Shown in pieces: positions 28,129 to 38,256 of a stretch of 64,000 bases of DNA (its first letter is position 1; each line of letters opens with the position of its first letter). A program made the position numbers and the translations under genes. The DNA is taken from positions 1,054,001-1,118,000 of the forward strand of contig NZ_JAXHLN010000003.1 in the NCBI RefSeq assembly GCF_034522235.1, in the 5' to 3' direction. The notes under the pieces are model-generated. The model made no database searches, was not told the DNA's origin, and worked only from the letters and a program-made list of their open reading frames with translations. This DNA comes from Thiohalophilus sp. Lineage in GTDB: Bacteria; Pseudomonadota; Gammaproteobacteria; UBA6429; Thiohalophilaceae.

Positions 28129-28357
28129 AAATTAATGACAACCTGGTTGTAAGAGTGAAGGGATGCCCGCTTCGGGCAATGAAGTACGCTGGTCCGAATT
28201 TGAAATATAACCACCGAAACACCGAATATACCGATGTCACCGATAGTGGAGCTTTTTGCTGGAATATTTTTCAGCGTCATCGATGGTTAAATTCCTCATA
28301 CCCTGGAATACAGGCTAAGCCGCATGCAAACGAAGACCCGTTGCCGGATCCTGGTTT

Positions 28358-28497
28358 AAATAAGTGTTCCGAATACCAGTCCGGAGAGATTGCTTCGTCA
28401 CGTTGTTCCTCGCAATGACAGCACTATTTTCGGTCATTGCGAGCGAAGCGAAGCAATCTTTTGAACAACATGTTCGGGTATTCGGAACACTTAATTT
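28358..28497. mobile_element. 140-bp MITE-like element, copy 2
   Basis: This copy has the same length and termini as 7881-8020: it starts AAATAAGTGTTCCGAATACC and ends GTATTCGGAACACTTAATTT. The inner palindrome is nearly identical. The two differ by a few substitutions and small compensating indels. In this copy the two terminal repeats match each other better than in copy 1. Confidence 0.88.
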
Positions 28498-28594
28498 AGT
28501 TGAGTTGCTTGATAGGTTGATTCTCCCTGCTAACAAATGGCCCTGGAAATTATAGTAGCCGCAAGCCGGCGTTAAGAGCAAATCATGTTAAAGG

Positions 28595-28693
28595 AACCAC
28601 CGAAGACACTGAATGCACCAACAGAAAAGCAATTTTTATATTCTTACCCTGCAATTTCAGTGAGCTCGGTGCCTTCGGTGTTGTCAGTGGTTC
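28595..28693. repeat. ACCACCGAAG inverted-repeat element
   Basis: AACCACCGAAGACACTGAA (from 28595) is mirrored by CGGTGTTGTCAGTGGTT (ending near 28693). A related element lies at 29933-30033. Confidence 0.7.
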
Positions 28694-28708
28694 AGGGTGC
28701 CGCACGGG

Positions 28709-29791
28709 TCAGTCGAGTTCGACCGAGCGCAGTTGCTCGGCGGCCTCTTCCGGGCTGATAGTGTTGACGAACAGCCCGGAGCCCAGTTCAAACCCAGAAG
28801 GAATGCTGGTCCGGGGGCAGATCTCCAGGTGCCAGTGATAGCTGCTGCGGCAGTCGCCGTAATCGTCGCTGCGCGGGCGTGAGTGCAGAAAATAGTTGTA
28901 TTGCGCCCCGCCGATTACGGCATCCAGCCGGGCCATGGTGCGTTTGAGCACCCGCGCCAGATCCGCCATATCGTCTGCCGAGGTCTCGAGGAAATCGCTG
29001 TTGTGTTCCAGCGGCAGGATATGGATCTCCCACTCGTAGCGGCTGGCGAAGGGTTTGATGGCGATAAACCGTTCCCCGCGTTCCACGACGTACTGGCCGA
29101 CATTGATACGGCGCACGATCTTGCCCGAATCCCGGTCATAGATGGTGGTTTCGAAAGTCAGTGCCTCGTCGATCAGGGTACAGAAGATGCAGTGGTGGTG
29201 TTTTTTGTAATAGTCACGGCTGTATTCGAGTTCTTCATGCAGGTTTTGCGGGACCACGGGCAGGGCGATCAACTGGCTGTGGGTATGCGCCATGCTGGCG
29301 CCGGCGGCGGGGCCGAAGTTCTTGAAAATCAGGATATACTTGAGTCGTTCGTCCAGGGCATACAGCTCGGCGGTACGCGACTGATAGGCCTGGAACAGGG
29401 TCGTCAGGTGGTCCTCGGCCATTTCGTGAATGGCGATGCCGTGGGCATAATGATCGACGATCACCTCATGGCGGCCGTAGCCGTCGATGGCCTGTTGCAG
29501 GCCGAATACGAGCCCGGATTTGTCCCGATCGTCGCCCAGGACCGGATAGAGGTTTTCCACGATACGCACCGCCCACTCGCCGTCCACCTCGTAGCGCTTG
29601 AGTTCCGGCGGGGTCTTGTCCTCGTTGCCGCGGCAGAACGGGCAGGTTTCCACATGCTGGCGGGTGTCCCGGGGGGCCGGCGCCTCTTCCTTGCGCGGAC
29701 GCATGCTGCGCGCGGTGGCGATGAGCACCGATTCACTGGGTACGATGGGATTGATGCGGATTTCCCGGATCGCCTTTTCTGTCTCGGACAT
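28709..29791 (-). CDS. galT: Galactose-1-phosphate uridylyltransferase-like protein
   Basis: The ATG at 29791 follows AAGGAG and gives 360 residues; an in-frame ATG at 29827 is less well placed. The HIT-superfamily GalT fold is supported by CPFCRGNE (zinc ligands), the central AGASMAHTHSQLIALP with the nucleotidylyl-carrying His, and a C-terminal HWHLEICPR. Classical GalT has HPHSQ, while here the motif is HTHSQ, as in the wider family that includes ADP-glucose phosphorylase. The donor and acceptor sugars are therefore uncertain. No other Leloir pathway gene is nearby. Confidence 0.78.
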   Translation of the reverse strand: MSETEKAIREIRINPIVPSESVLIATARSMRPRKEEAPAPRDTRQHVETCPFCRGNEDKTPPELKRYEVDGEWAVRIVENLYPVLGDDRDKSGLVFGLQQAIDGYGRHEVIVDHYAHGIAIHEMAEDHLTTLFQAYQSRTAELYALDERLKYILIFKNFGPAAGASMAHTHSQLIALPVVPQNLHEELEYSRDYYKKHHHCIFCTLIDEALTFETTIYDRDSGKIVRRINVGQYVVERGERFIAIKPFASRYEWEIHILPLEHNSDFLETSADDMADLARVLKRTMARLDAVIGGAQYNYFLHSRPRSDDYGDCRSSYHWHLEICPRTSIPSGFELGSGLFVNTISPEEAAEQLRSVELD

Positions 29792-30169
29792 GCCCGGCTC
29801 CTTTATAATATGCTGGCTGTTTGGCATGAAAATACCGGGATTTGTCCGGCTTGTTGAGCAGTTATATTTTATGGCCCTACAGGGTGGCTTAATATTCGAA
29901 CTGCTGTGCGAGGTTGTGGGTCAGGTCTGTTGACCACCGAGAGTACCGAACCCACTGAAAACGCCGAAACACGGCGCTGTGGATGGTGAATTTCTGTTCG
30001 GTGATCTCGGTGTTTTCAGCGTATTCGGTGGTTCCGGCATTGCCGGGACGGGCGGCCACGGCATGGAAACAGGCAAATTTTGGGGCAAAACCCGGTTTGA
30101 GCCAGGTGGCGGGCCGCTTGTCAGGGCCGGTGGCTCCAAGTAACATGAGCGTTTTTTACGGAGAGGGGT
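29792..30169. other. Divergent gap between galT-like gene and dapA
   Basis: No gene is supported. The main content is a palindromic element (29933-30033) of the ACCACCGAG...CTCGGTGTT...TCGGTGGTT type. The stretch 30040-30169 should carry the dapA promoter, but no clear -35/-10 pair is visible; GGAGAGGGG before 30170 is the ribosome site. Confidence 0.6.
29933..30033. repeat. ACCACCGAG inverted-repeat element
   Basis: ACCACCGAGAGTACCGAAC and the following ACTGAAAACGCCGAAAC are mirrored by CTCGGTGTTTTCAGCG and TATTCGGTGGTT. It belongs to the same broad family as 28595-28693. Confidence 0.72.
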
Positions 30170-31048
30170 ATGTTTCAGGGGAGTATGGTGGCGCTGGCCA
30201 CCCCCATGCACGAGGACGGCAGTCTCGATGAGGCCGCGCTGGCGGCGCTGGTGGCGTTTCACGTCGAGAACCAGACCGACGCCATCGTTGCCGTGGGTAC
30301 CACCGGTGAATCGGCCACGCTGGACGAACAGGAGCACTGCCACGTCGTCAAACGGGTCGTGGAACTGTCGCGCGGGCGGATTCCCGTCATTGCCGGAACC
30401 GGCTCCAACTCCACGCGCGAGGCGATTACGCTGACCCGCTGCGCCAGAGAGGTCGGTGCCGACGCCTGCCTGCTGGTGACTCCCTATTACAACAAACCGA
30501 CCCAGGAAGGCCTCTACCAGCATTTCAAGGCGGTCGCCGGGGCCGTTGATATCCCGCAGATTCTCTACAATGTCCCCGGGCGCACCGCCGTGGATATGCT
30601 GCCGGAGACGGTGGCCCGGCTGGCGGCCATCGAGAATATTATTGGTATCAAGGACGCCACTGCGGACGTCCAGCGCGCGCGGGATATCATCGCCCTGTGC
30701 GGCCCGCAGTTCGAGGTCTACAGTGGTGACGATGGCACGGCGATGGAGTTGATGCTGGCCGGCGCCCATGGCGATATTTCCGTCACCGCCAATGTGGCGC
30801 CGAAAATGATGCACGAGATGTGCATGGCCGCGATCGCCGGCGACCGGGAGAGTGCGACCCGCCTCAATGATCAGCTGATGGGCCTGCACAAGAACCTGTT
30901 TCTCGAAGCCAACCCGATCCCGGTCAAATGGGCCCTGTATGATATGGGATTGATTCCGGCGGGAATCCGCCTGCCGTTGACCGTGCTCTCCAGCGAATAC
31001 CAGACCATTGTGCATGACGAGCTGCGCAAACTCGGTCTGGTCCAGTAA
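30170..31048 (+). CDS. dapA: 4-hydroxy-tetrahydrodipicolinate synthase
   Basis: This 292-residue protein has the DapA motifs GTTGESATL, the Tyr of [12 protein letters not shown] and the Schiff-base Lys in [11 protein letters not shown]. It condenses pyruvate with aspartate semialdehyde in lysine and diaminopimelate synthesis. The order dapA-bamC-MBL-purC is conserved in Gammaproteobacteria, and bamC follows after 29 bp, so the four genes probably form one operon. Confidence 0.97.
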   Translation: MFQGSMVALATPMHEDGSLDEAALAALVAFHVENQTDAIVAVGTTGESATLDEQEHCHVVKRVVELSRGRIPVIAGTGSNSTREAITLTRCAREVGADACLLVTPYYNKPTQEGLYQHFKAVAGAVDIPQILYNVPGRTAVDMLPETVARLAAIENIIGIKDATADVQRARDIIALCGPQFEVYSGDDGTAMELMLAGAHGDISVTANVAPKMMHEMCMAAIAGDRESATRLNDQLMGLHKNLFLEANPIPVKWALYDMGLIPAGIRLPLTVLSSEYQTIVHDELRKLGLVQ

Positions 31049-31077
31049 TTTTTTCAGTTTTTGCAGAGGAACCGTGC

Positions 31078-32193
31078 ATGAATCGCCGTTATGGCATTGA
31101 AGTGGTTGTATTGGCTCTGTCGGCCCTGATGCTCGGCGCCTGTTCGAGCAGCCCCGAGAAGGATTATCGGGCGCTTTATGCCGATCAGATTGAAACAAAA
31201 AGCAAACAACAACCGCTGGAGGTCCCGCCCGATCTCGATCGTCCTCCTCTGGGAGAACAGATGCAGATCCCCGGAATCGGTCGTGAACAGGCCAGTTATT
31301 CCGGTACGCAGGGGCAGGGGGGCGAGGCCGGTGAACCGGATGCCGTCGTGGCCACCGTCGAGGATGTCCGTTTCGTGCGCCAGGGCGACATGCACTGGCT
31401 GGAAGTCAATCTGTCGCCGGAACAGGTCTGGAATGCGGCACAGGAATTCGTGGCGTCCCTCGGTTTCGAGATTGCCGAACAGGACAGAAAAACCGGTATC
31501 CTGGAGACCAACTGGCAGGAACGACGCGAGCGGGTGCCGGGCAACTGGTTCGAGCGCATCGTCGATGCGATCGGTTCCAGTGGCTATCAGGATCGCTATC
31601 GGGTGCGTCTGGAGCGCACCGATAACGGGGGAACGCGGGTGTTTATTGTCCATCGCGGACTGAAAGAGATCGTCGTCAGCGGTGGCGGTACCGAGGTGGT
31701 GGAAACCGCCTGGGTACCCAACGATCGGGATCGCGATCTGGAAGTGGAGCTGTTGCAACGCTTTTTGATTGCGCTCGGCGGTGACGAGGAGGAGGCCGCC
31801 CGGGAGGTAGAGACAGCCGAACCGGCCAAACGTACCGAATTCAAACAGGCACAGGATGAATTGCTGCTGCGGGTCAACGAAACCTTTCCGCGTACCTGGC
31901 GGCGAGTCGGACTGGCGCTGGATCGCGTGGGGCTGCTGGTGGAAGACCGCGACCGTTCTGAAGGTCTCTATTACATCAAGCTGACTGAAGAGTTCAAGGC
32001 AAAAGAGAAAAAAGGTTTCTGGGCCGGTTTGTTGGAGGATGATGGCCGGGATGACACGGTCGATGCGCTGTTACTTCGAGTCAGTCAACAGGGTGGTTAT
32101 ACAGACATCCGCTTGCGCGATCGAAATAACGACAAAACCGGTTCGGCGTTGACCAAACGTATCCTCGAGGAAATCGAAGTCCACTTGCGCTAA
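31078..32193 (+). CDS. bamC: Outer membrane assembly lipoprotein BamC
   Basis: A lipoprotein signal ends with LMLGACSSS. The unstructured N-terminal stretch that binds BamD follows (KQQPLEVPPDLDRPPLGEQM), and then two helix-grip domains. Length is 371 residues against 344 in E. coli. BamC is an accessory subunit of the BAM complex. The dapA-bamC order is the same as in E. coli (dapA-nlpB). Confidence 0.9.
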   Translation: MNRRYGIEVVVLALSALMLGACSSSPEKDYRALYADQIETKSKQQPLEVPPDLDRPPLGEQMQIPGIGREQASYSGTQGQGGEAGEPDAVVATVEDVRFVRQGDMHWLEVNLSPEQVWNAAQEFVASLGFEIAEQDRKTGILETNWQERRERVPGNWFERIVDAIGSSGYQDRYRVRLERTDNGGTRVFIVHRGLKEIVVSGGGTEVVETAWVPNDRDRDLEVELLQRFLIALGGDEEEAAREVETAEPAKRTEFKQAQDELLLRVNETFPRTWRRVGLALDRVGLLVEDRDRSEGLYYIKLTEEFKAKEKKGFWAGLLEDDGRDDTVDALLLRVSQQGGYTDIRLRDRNNDKTGSALTKRILEEIEVHLR

Positions 32194-32228
32194 TCTGGCA
32201 CCATGAACATACTGGTCAGGGAGAACAC

Positions 32229-32987
32229 GTGCGATTTGCACTGATCGGCAGTGGCAGTAAGGGTAACGGTACTTTGATCGAACATGGCCGTACCCGGATC
32301 CTGATCGATTGCGGGTTTTCCCTGCGTGATACCGAAGCCCGGCTGCAGCGTCTCAATTGCGATCCACAAAGTCTGGATGCCGTGCTGGTGACCCATGAAC
32401 ACGGGGACCATATTCGCGGCGTGGGACTGTTGGCGCGGCGTTACGGGGTGCCGGTGTGGGCAACACGGGGCACCATCAACGGTTCCCAACCCGGCAAGGT
32501 GCCGACACTGAATCTGTTTGACGTCCACCAGACGCTGGCGATCGGCGAGATCGAAATCCAGCCGTTTCCTGTGCCGCATGATGCCCGCGAGCCCTGTCAG
32601 TTTGTATTCAGTAACGGCGATCGGCGCCTGGGCCTGTTAACGGATACCGGGAGCAGTACGCCGCATATTCATGCCAGCCTGTCCGGTTGTGATGCCCTGA
32701 TCCTGGAATGCAATCACGATCCGCAGATGCTGGAAGAAGGCCCCTATCCCGTCAGCCTCAAGCAGCGGGTCGGCGGCGGTTACGGCCACCTGAGCAATGC
32801 ACAGGCCGCGCAAATACTGGCCAGTCTCGACACCGATGATTTGCAGTATCTGGTCGCGGCGCACTTGAGCGACAAGAACAATACACCTGCACTGGCCTCT
32901 CAGGCCCTGGCTGATATTCTGGGATGTCCGCCACGGGAGATCGAGGTGGCCTGTCAGGAACAGGGCACTGACTGGCGTCAGGTTTAA
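32229..32987 (+). CDS. MBL-fold metallohydrolase (YycJ-like)
   Basis: The start is GTG at 32229, with a ribosome site CAGGGAG 6-10 bp upstream. The 252-residue protein begins RFALIGSGSKGNGTLIEHG and carries the metal motif THEHGDH, then LTDTGSST and HLSDKNN. This is the YycJ/WalJ type of beta-lactamase-fold protein, often annotated as a 5'-3' exonuclease or phosphodiesterase. It sits between bamC and purC. Confidence 0.85.
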   Translation: MRFALIGSGSKGNGTLIEHGRTRILIDCGFSLRDTEARLQRLNCDPQSLDAVLVTHEHGDHIRGVGLLARRYGVPVWATRGTINGSQPGKVPTLNLFDVHQTLAIGEIEIQPFPVPHDAREPCQFVFSNGDRRLGLLTDTGSSTPHIHASLSGCDALILECNHDPQMLEEGPYPVSLKQRVGGGYGHLSNAQAAQILASLDTDDLQYLVAAHLSDKNNTPALASQALADILGCPPREIEVACQEQGTDWRQV

Positions 32988-33025
32988 CAGCGATAAAAGC
33001 ATAACCCCTTGCGAGGATAAGCATC

Positions 33026-33739
33026 ATGCAAAAACAACAGGAGCTGTATTCGGGAAAGGCGAAAACAGTCTATACCACCGATGATCCCGATAAGCTGATT
33101 CTGCAGTTTCGCAACGACACTTCCGCCTTTGACGGCGAAAAGCTGGCGCAACTGGATCGCAAGGGTATGGTAAACAACAAGTTTAACGCCTTTATTATGC
33201 AAAAGCTGCAACAGGGTGGTGTGGAGACACATTTTGAAAGTCTGCTGTCCGACGAGGAGTCGGTGGTCAGGAAGCTGGAAATGCTGCCGATCGAATGTGT
33301 GGTGCGTAATCTCAGCGCCGGCAGCCTGTGCCGGCGCCTTGGTGTCGAAGAAGGCCAGCAACTCAATCCGCCGGTATTCGAGTTTTTCCTTAAAAATGAT
33401 GCCCTGCATGATCCGATGATCAACGATTATCATATCCTGTCATTTAACTGGGCAACGGCGGACGAAATCGACACCATGAAGCGACTGACTTTTCAGGTGA
33501 ACGATATTCTCAAACAACTTTTTCTGGATGCCGGTTTGCTGCTGGTTGATTACAAGCTGGAGTTCGGGCGCTTTGACGGTGAGCTGTTACTGGGCGATGA
33601 GTTCACCCCCGACGGCTGTCGCCTGTGGGATGCGACCACCCGTGACAAGCTGGACAAGGACCGTTTTCGCCAGGGGCTGGGCGGCGTTGTGGAAGCTTAC
33701 GAGGCAGTGGCGCAGCGCCTGGGTATTGAACTGGGCTGA
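33026..33739 (+). CDS. purC: Phosphoribosylaminoimidazole-succinocarboxamide synthase
   Basis: The 237-residue length is identical to that of E. coli PurC. Motifs [35 protein letters not shown] and [20 protein letters not shown] are typical. It joins aspartate to CAIR in purine synthesis. It is the last gene of the dapA-bamC-MBL-purC group. Confidence 0.97.
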   Translation: MQKQQELYSGKAKTVYTTDDPDKLILQFRNDTSAFDGEKLAQLDRKGMVNNKFNAFIMQKLQQGGVETHFESLLSDEESVVRKLEMLPIECVVRNLSAGSLCRRLGVEEGQQLNPPVFEFFLKNDALHDPMINDYHILSFNWATADEIDTMKRLTFQVNDILKQLFLDAGLLLVDYKLEFGRFDGELLLGDEFTPDGCRLWDATTRDKLDKDRFRQGLGGVVEAYEAVAQRLGIELG

Positions 33740-33895
33740 GTGTGCCTGTTTTGACCGGTGTCAGCGCAGTGCAAAATCGCGCACATATCCGGCACGATTC
33801 ATTTTGCCCAATGCCGTATTCATCCGTAGAATCGACTCGTAACAAATCGGCCGGGGATGACGCCGGCGAGTACCATCGCGATATAACGGTAACCT

Positions 33896-35788
33896 ATGAA
33901 TAAGAAATATACTTCTGAGTCCATTGAGGTTCTGACCGGACTGGAACCGGTGCGCAAACGTCCCGGAATGTATACCCAGATCGAACGTCCCAACCATCTT
34001 GCCCAGGAAGTGATCGATAACAGTGTCGACGAGGCGATAGGCGGGTATGCCAAACGCATTGATGTGGTGCTGTTCAAGGACGGTTCCCTGCAGGTAAGCG
34101 ATGATGGCCGTGGCATGCCGGTGGATATGCATCCGGAAGAAAAGGTGCCGGGCGTGGAAGTTATCCTGACTCGCCTGCATGCCGGTGGCAAGTTTTCCAA
34201 CAAGGATTACCAGTTCTCCGGGGGGCTGCACGGTGTTGGTGTCTCCGTGGTCAATGCCCTGTCCAAACATCTGGAAGTCTGGATCAAACGTGACGGCAAG
34301 GAGTACAACATCGCCTTTGCCAACGGCGACAAGAAATCCAATCTTGAAGAGATCGGTTCGGTGGGCAAGCGTAATTCCGGCACCACCCTGCGCTTCTGGC
34401 CTGATCCCAAATTTTTCGATTCACCCAGGTTTTTTGTGCCGCGACTCAAACACGTTTTGCGCGCCAAGGCGGTCCTGTGCCCGGGCTTGCTGGTGACCTT
34501 CAAGGATGAAGCCAGCAAGGAAGAAGAGGAGTGGTATTACGAGGATGGGCTACGCGATTATCTCAAGGGCGAACTGGGCGGCGTGGAGCTACTGCCACCG
34601 GATATTTTTATCGGCAGCTTCAGCGGTAATCTGGAAGCCGTCGACTGGGCCCTGGCCTGGGTCCCCGATGGTTCAATCAATGTCAGCGAAAGTTACGTCA
34701 ACCTGATCCCGACGGCCCAGGGTGGCACGCATGTCAACGGCATGCGCACCGGCCTGACCGAGGCAGTTCGCGAGTTTTGCGAATTTCGCAACCTGATCCC
34801 GCGGGGTGTCAAGCTGGCGCCGGAGGATGTCTGGGAGAAACTCAGTTATATCCTTTCAGTGAAGCTCGAGGATCCCCAGTTTTCCGGCCAGACCAAGGAG
34901 CGGCTCTCCTCGCGGGAGTCGGCGCCGTTTGTTTCCGGGGTGGTCAAGGATGCCTTCGGTTTATGGCTTAACCAGCACAGCGACCTGGGCGAGCAGATCG
35001 CCGAACTGGCTATTAACAATGCCCAGAGCCGGTTGCGCGCCGGACGCAAGGTGGTGCGCAAAAAGGTGACCCAGGGACCGGCGTTGCCGGGCAAACTCGC
35101 CGATTGCTCGGCCCAGGATTTGAGCCGCACCGAGTTGTTTCTGGTCGAGGGGGATTCGGCCGGGGGCTCCGCCAAGCAGGGGCGGGATCGCGAGTTCCAG
35201 GCGATCATGCCGCTGCGGGGCAAGATTCTCAATACCTGGGAAGTGGAGCCGGCCGAGGTACTCGGTTCCCAGGAAGTGCACGATATCTCTGTCGCCCTGG
35301 GGGTCGATCCCGGTTCCGACGATCTTTCCAGCCTGCGTTATGGCAAGGTGATCGTGCTGGCCGATGCCGATTCGGACGGCGCGCATATCGCCACACTGCT
35401 GACCGCGCTGTTCCTGCGCCACTTCAAGCCACTGGTGGACGCGGGGCATGTCTATATCGCCATGCCGCCGCTGTACCGGATTGATGTCGGCAAGGAAACC
35501 TACTATGCACTGGACGACGCCGAGCGCCAGGGTACCCTGGACCGCATCGAGGCGGAAAAAATCAAAGGCAAAGTGCAGGTCACCCGCTTCAAGGGCCTGG
35601 GCGAGATGAATCCCCTGCAGTTACGCGAGACGACCATGGACCCCGATACCCGGCGCCTGGCACGGCTGGTGATTAAAAGCGGTGACGGTACCCAACAGAT
35701 GATGGATATGTTGCTGGCCAAAAAACGGGCGGGCGATCGCCGGGCCTGGTTGGAGAAAAAAGGCGACCTGGCGGATATCGAGGTCTAG
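33896..35788 (+). CDS. parE: DNA topoisomerase IV subunit B
   Basis: The 630-residue protein (the same length as in E. coli) has the GHKL ATPase domain with VIDNSVDEAIGG, DDGRGMPV and GGLHGVGVSVVNAL, and a TOPRIM domain with LVEGDSAGGSA and VLADADSDGAHI. It powers decatenation with ParC. parC follows after a 197-bp gap that holds a repeat. Confidence 0.98.
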   Translation: MNKKYTSESIEVLTGLEPVRKRPGMYTQIERPNHLAQEVIDNSVDEAIGGYAKRIDVVLFKDGSLQVSDDGRGMPVDMHPEEKVPGVEVILTRLHAGGKFSNKDYQFSGGLHGVGVSVVNALSKHLEVWIKRDGKEYNIAFANGDKKSNLEEIGSVGKRNSGTTLRFWPDPKFFDSPRFFVPRLKHVLRAKAVLCPGLLVTFKDEASKEEEEWYYEDGLRDYLKGELGGVELLPPDIFIGSFSGNLEAVDWALAWVPDGSINVSESYVNLIPTAQGGTHVNGMRTGLTEAVREFCEFRNLIPRGVKLAPEDVWEKLSYILSVKLEDPQFSGQTKERLSSRESAPFVSGVVKDAFGLWLNQHSDLGEQIAELAINNAQSRLRAGRKVVRKKVTQGPALPGKLADCSAQDLSRTELFLVEGDSAGGSAKQGRDREFQAIMPLRGKILNTWEVEPAEVLGSQEVHDISVALGVDPGSDDLSSLRYGKVIVLADADSDGAHIATLLTALFLRHFKPLVDAGHVYIAMPPLYRIDVGKETYYALDDAERQGTLDRIEAEKIKGKVQVTRFKGLGEMNPLQLRETTMDPDTRRLARLVIKSGDGTQQMMDMLLAKKRAGDRRAWLEKKGDLADIEV

Positions 35789-35805
35789 TAGGTATATCAC
35801 TGGAA

Positions 35806-35957
35806 AAGAACGCAGAGGACGCGGAGGCGCAGAGGCGCGGAGTGAAGAATATAGTGTTGAATTTTAAATTATGAATTGTGAACCGGCCATTCATTCAAAA
35901 CTCAACATTGCTTTATAAACTCTGCGGCTCTGCGCCTCCGCGTGCTCCGCGTTTATT
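35806..35957. repeat. Composite intergenic hairpin, copy C
   Basis: Outer arms are AACGCAGAGGACGCGGAGGC and CGCCTCCGCGTGCTCCGCGT. Inner arms are TGTTGAATTTTAAATT and TTCAAAACTCAACATTG. The element sits between parE and parC on the same strand and may shape the joint transcript. Copies lie at 7751-7871 and 26521-26693. Confidence 0.8.
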
Positions 35958-35985
35958 AAACCGCTTTAACAAGTGACAATAATCT

Positions 35986-38232
35986 ATGAGTGTGGAATTC
36001 GAAGAAAATATTGAACTGTTGCCGCTGAAGGAGTTTACCGAGCGGGCGTATCTCGATTACTCGATGTACGTCATCATGGATCGGGCGTTGCCGCATATCG
36101 GTGATGGTCTCAAACCGGTGCAGCGGCGCATCGTGTATGCCATGTCCGATCTCGGACTGAAGGCCGGCTCCAAGTTCAAAAAATCGGCGCGCACGGTGGG
36201 TGACGTGCTGGGTAAGTTCCACCCCCATGGCGATAGCGCCTGTTATGAAGCGATGGTGCTCATGGCGCAGCCGTTCTCCTATCGTTATCCGCTGCTGGAA
36301 GGCCAGGGCAACTGGGGCTCGCCGGATGATCCCAAGTCCTTTGCCGCCATGCGTTATACCGAGGCCCGTCTGTCCCGCTACGCGGATCTGCTGTTGTCCG
36401 AGCTGGGACAGGGGACGGCTGACTGGGTGCCCAATTTCGATGGTACGATGAATGAGCCGGAGGTCTTGCCCTCCAGAGTTCCGCATGTATTGATGAACGG
36501 GACGACCGGCATTGCCGTTGGAATGAGTACCGATATTCCGCCGCACAATCTGACCGAGTTGCTTAACGCCTCGGTCGACCTGCTGGAAAACCCTAAAACC
36601 ACCATCAAGGAGCTTTGCAAGCACCTGCCGGGGCCGGACTATCCCACCGATGCGGAGATTATTACCCCGAAAGCCGATCTGGTGAAAATGTATGAAACCG
36701 GCCACGGTTCGATCCGCATGCGGGCCCGTTACGAGCGGGAAAAAGATGACATCATCATTACCGCCTTGCCTCACCAGACTTCGCCGGCCAAGATCCTGGA
36801 ACAGATTGCCGCCCAGATGCAGGCCAAAAAATTACCCATGGTAGTGGACCTGCGTGATGAATCGGATCACGAGCACCCGACCCGTCTGGTCATCGTGCCG
36901 CGCTCTAACCGGGTCGATGCCGACGAGCTGATGACCCATCTGTTTGCGACCACGGATCTGGAACGGACCTACCGGGTCAATATGAATGTCATCGGTCTCA
37001 ATGGCCGCCCCGGGGTTCGTCACCTGAAGGATCTGCTTAACGACTGGTTGACTTTCCGCACCGCCACCGTGCGCCGACGCCTGGAACATCGCCTGGACAA
37101 GGTCAGCAAGCGGCTGCACATCCTCGACGGCCTGATGATCGCCTATCTCAATATTGATGAGGTGATCAAGATCATTCGCGAGAATGACAAGCCCAAGCCG
37201 GTGTTGATGAAACGCTTCAAACTGTCGGATGAACAGGCCGAGGCGATCCTCGAGCTCAAATTGCGACATCTTGCCAAGCTCGAAGAGATGAGCATTCGCA
37301 CCGAACAAAAAGAACTGAAAGAGGAACAGGCCGAGCTGCAGAAGATACTGGGTTCCAAACAACGCCTCAAGACGCTGGTCAAAAAAGAGCTCAAGGAAGT
37401 GGCCAAAGAGTATGGGGACGAGCGCCGCTCGCCAATCGTCTCCCGTGAGGCCGCCCAGGCACTGGATGCCACCGAACTGCTCAGCGCCGATCCGGTGACG
37501 ATTGTCTTGTCGGAAAAAGGCTGGATCCGTACCGCCAAGGGTCACGAAATGGACCCCACCGAACTGAATTACAAATCGGGTGACGCTTATCTCAACAGCG
37601 CCCGGGGCAAGTCCAACCAGCTGGCCGTGGTGATCGACTCCACCGGGCGCACCTATGCCCTGCCCGCACACACTCTGCCGTCGGCACGAGGCCAGGGCGA
37701 GCCGCTGACCGGTCGTCTGAGCCCGCCGCCCGGAGCCACCTTCTGTGGTGTGGTGACCGGGAGCGCCGACCAACTGGTGCTGCTGGCGACCAGCCATGGT
37801 TACGGGCTGGTTACGAAGCTGGAGGACATGATTACCCGTAACAAGAAGGGCAAGGCCATGCTCAAAGTCCCCGAGGGGGCAAAGGTTCTGCCGCCGGTAC
37901 CGGTAACTGACATGGAGACCTACTGGGTCGCGATGGTCTCCAACGAAGGCAAGCTGTTAATTCACCATGTTGCCGAGCTCCCGGTATTGCCCAGGGGCAA
38001 GGGTGTCAAAATCATGAATGTTCCCTCCGCCAGGGCGAAAAGCGGCCAGGAATATGCCACGGCAGTGACAGTACTCGAGGAACAGGACAGCCTCAAGATT
38101 TACTCGGGCAAAAGACACAAGGTGCTCAAGCCCGAGGAGATGGAGCCTTACGAGGGTGAGCGCGCGCAACGTGGGATAAAACTGCCTCAGGGTTTTCGTA
38201 GCGTGACCCGCATGGAACCGGTGGGTGAGTAG
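35986..38232 (+). CDS. parC: DNA topoisomerase IV subunit A
   Basis: The 748-residue protein (E. coli 752) has the breakage-reunion domain with [15 protein letters not shown] and the catalytic Tyr124 in [10 protein letters not shown]. The quinolone-resistance positions are wild-type: Ser84 and Glu88 in [10 protein letters not shown] correspond to Ser80 and Glu84 of E. coli. The C-terminal beta-pinwheel starts near residue 500. It decatenates daughter chromosomes together with ParE. Confidence 0.97.
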   Translation: MSVEFEENIELLPLKEFTERAYLDYSMYVIMDRALPHIGDGLKPVQRRIVYAMSDLGLKAGSKFKKSARTVGDVLGKFHPHGDSACYEAMVLMAQPFSYRYPLLEGQGNWGSPDDPKSFAAMRYTEARLSRYADLLLSELGQGTADWVPNFDGTMNEPEVLPSRVPHVLMNGTTGIAVGMSTDIPPHNLTELLNASVDLLENPKTTIKELCKHLPGPDYPTDAEIITPKADLVKMYETGHGSIRMRARYEREKDDIIITALPHQTSPAKILEQIAAQMQAKKLPMVVDLRDESDHEHPTRLVIVPRSNRVDADELMTHLFATTDLERTYRVNMNVIGLNGRPGVRHLKDLLNDWLTFRTATVRRRLEHRLDKVSKRLHILDGLMIAYLNIDEVIKIIRENDKPKPVLMKRFKLSDEQAEAILELKLRHLAKLEEMSIRTEQKELKEEQAELQKILGSKQRLKTLVKKELKEVAKEYGDERRSPIVSREAAQALDATELLSADPVTIVLSEKGWIRTAKGHEMDPTELNYKSGDAYLNSARGKSNQLAVVIDSTGRTYALPAHTLPSARGQGEPLTGRLSPPPGATFCGVVTGSADQLVLLATSHGYGLVTKLEDMITRNKKGKAMLKVPEGAKVLPPVPVTDMETYWVAMVSNEGKLLIHHVAELPVLPRGKGVKIMNVPSARAKSGQEYATAVTVLEEQDSLKIYSGKRHKVLKPEEMEPYEGERAQRGIKLPQGFRSVTRMEPVGE

Positions 38233-38256
38233 CGGCGAAACCTGAAGATCAGGGAA

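Larger units (their letters stand above)
28129..28708. other. Repeat-filled gap upstream of phoH
   Basis: No gene is supported in these 580 bp. Contents are: a hairpin TGCCCG-CTT-CGGGCA at 28164-28178, degenerate ACCACCGAAACACCGAA units near 28210-28250, the second 140-bp MITE-like copy at 28358-28497, and an ACCACCGAAG/CTTCGGTG palindromic element at about 28595-28693. Confidence 0.7.
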
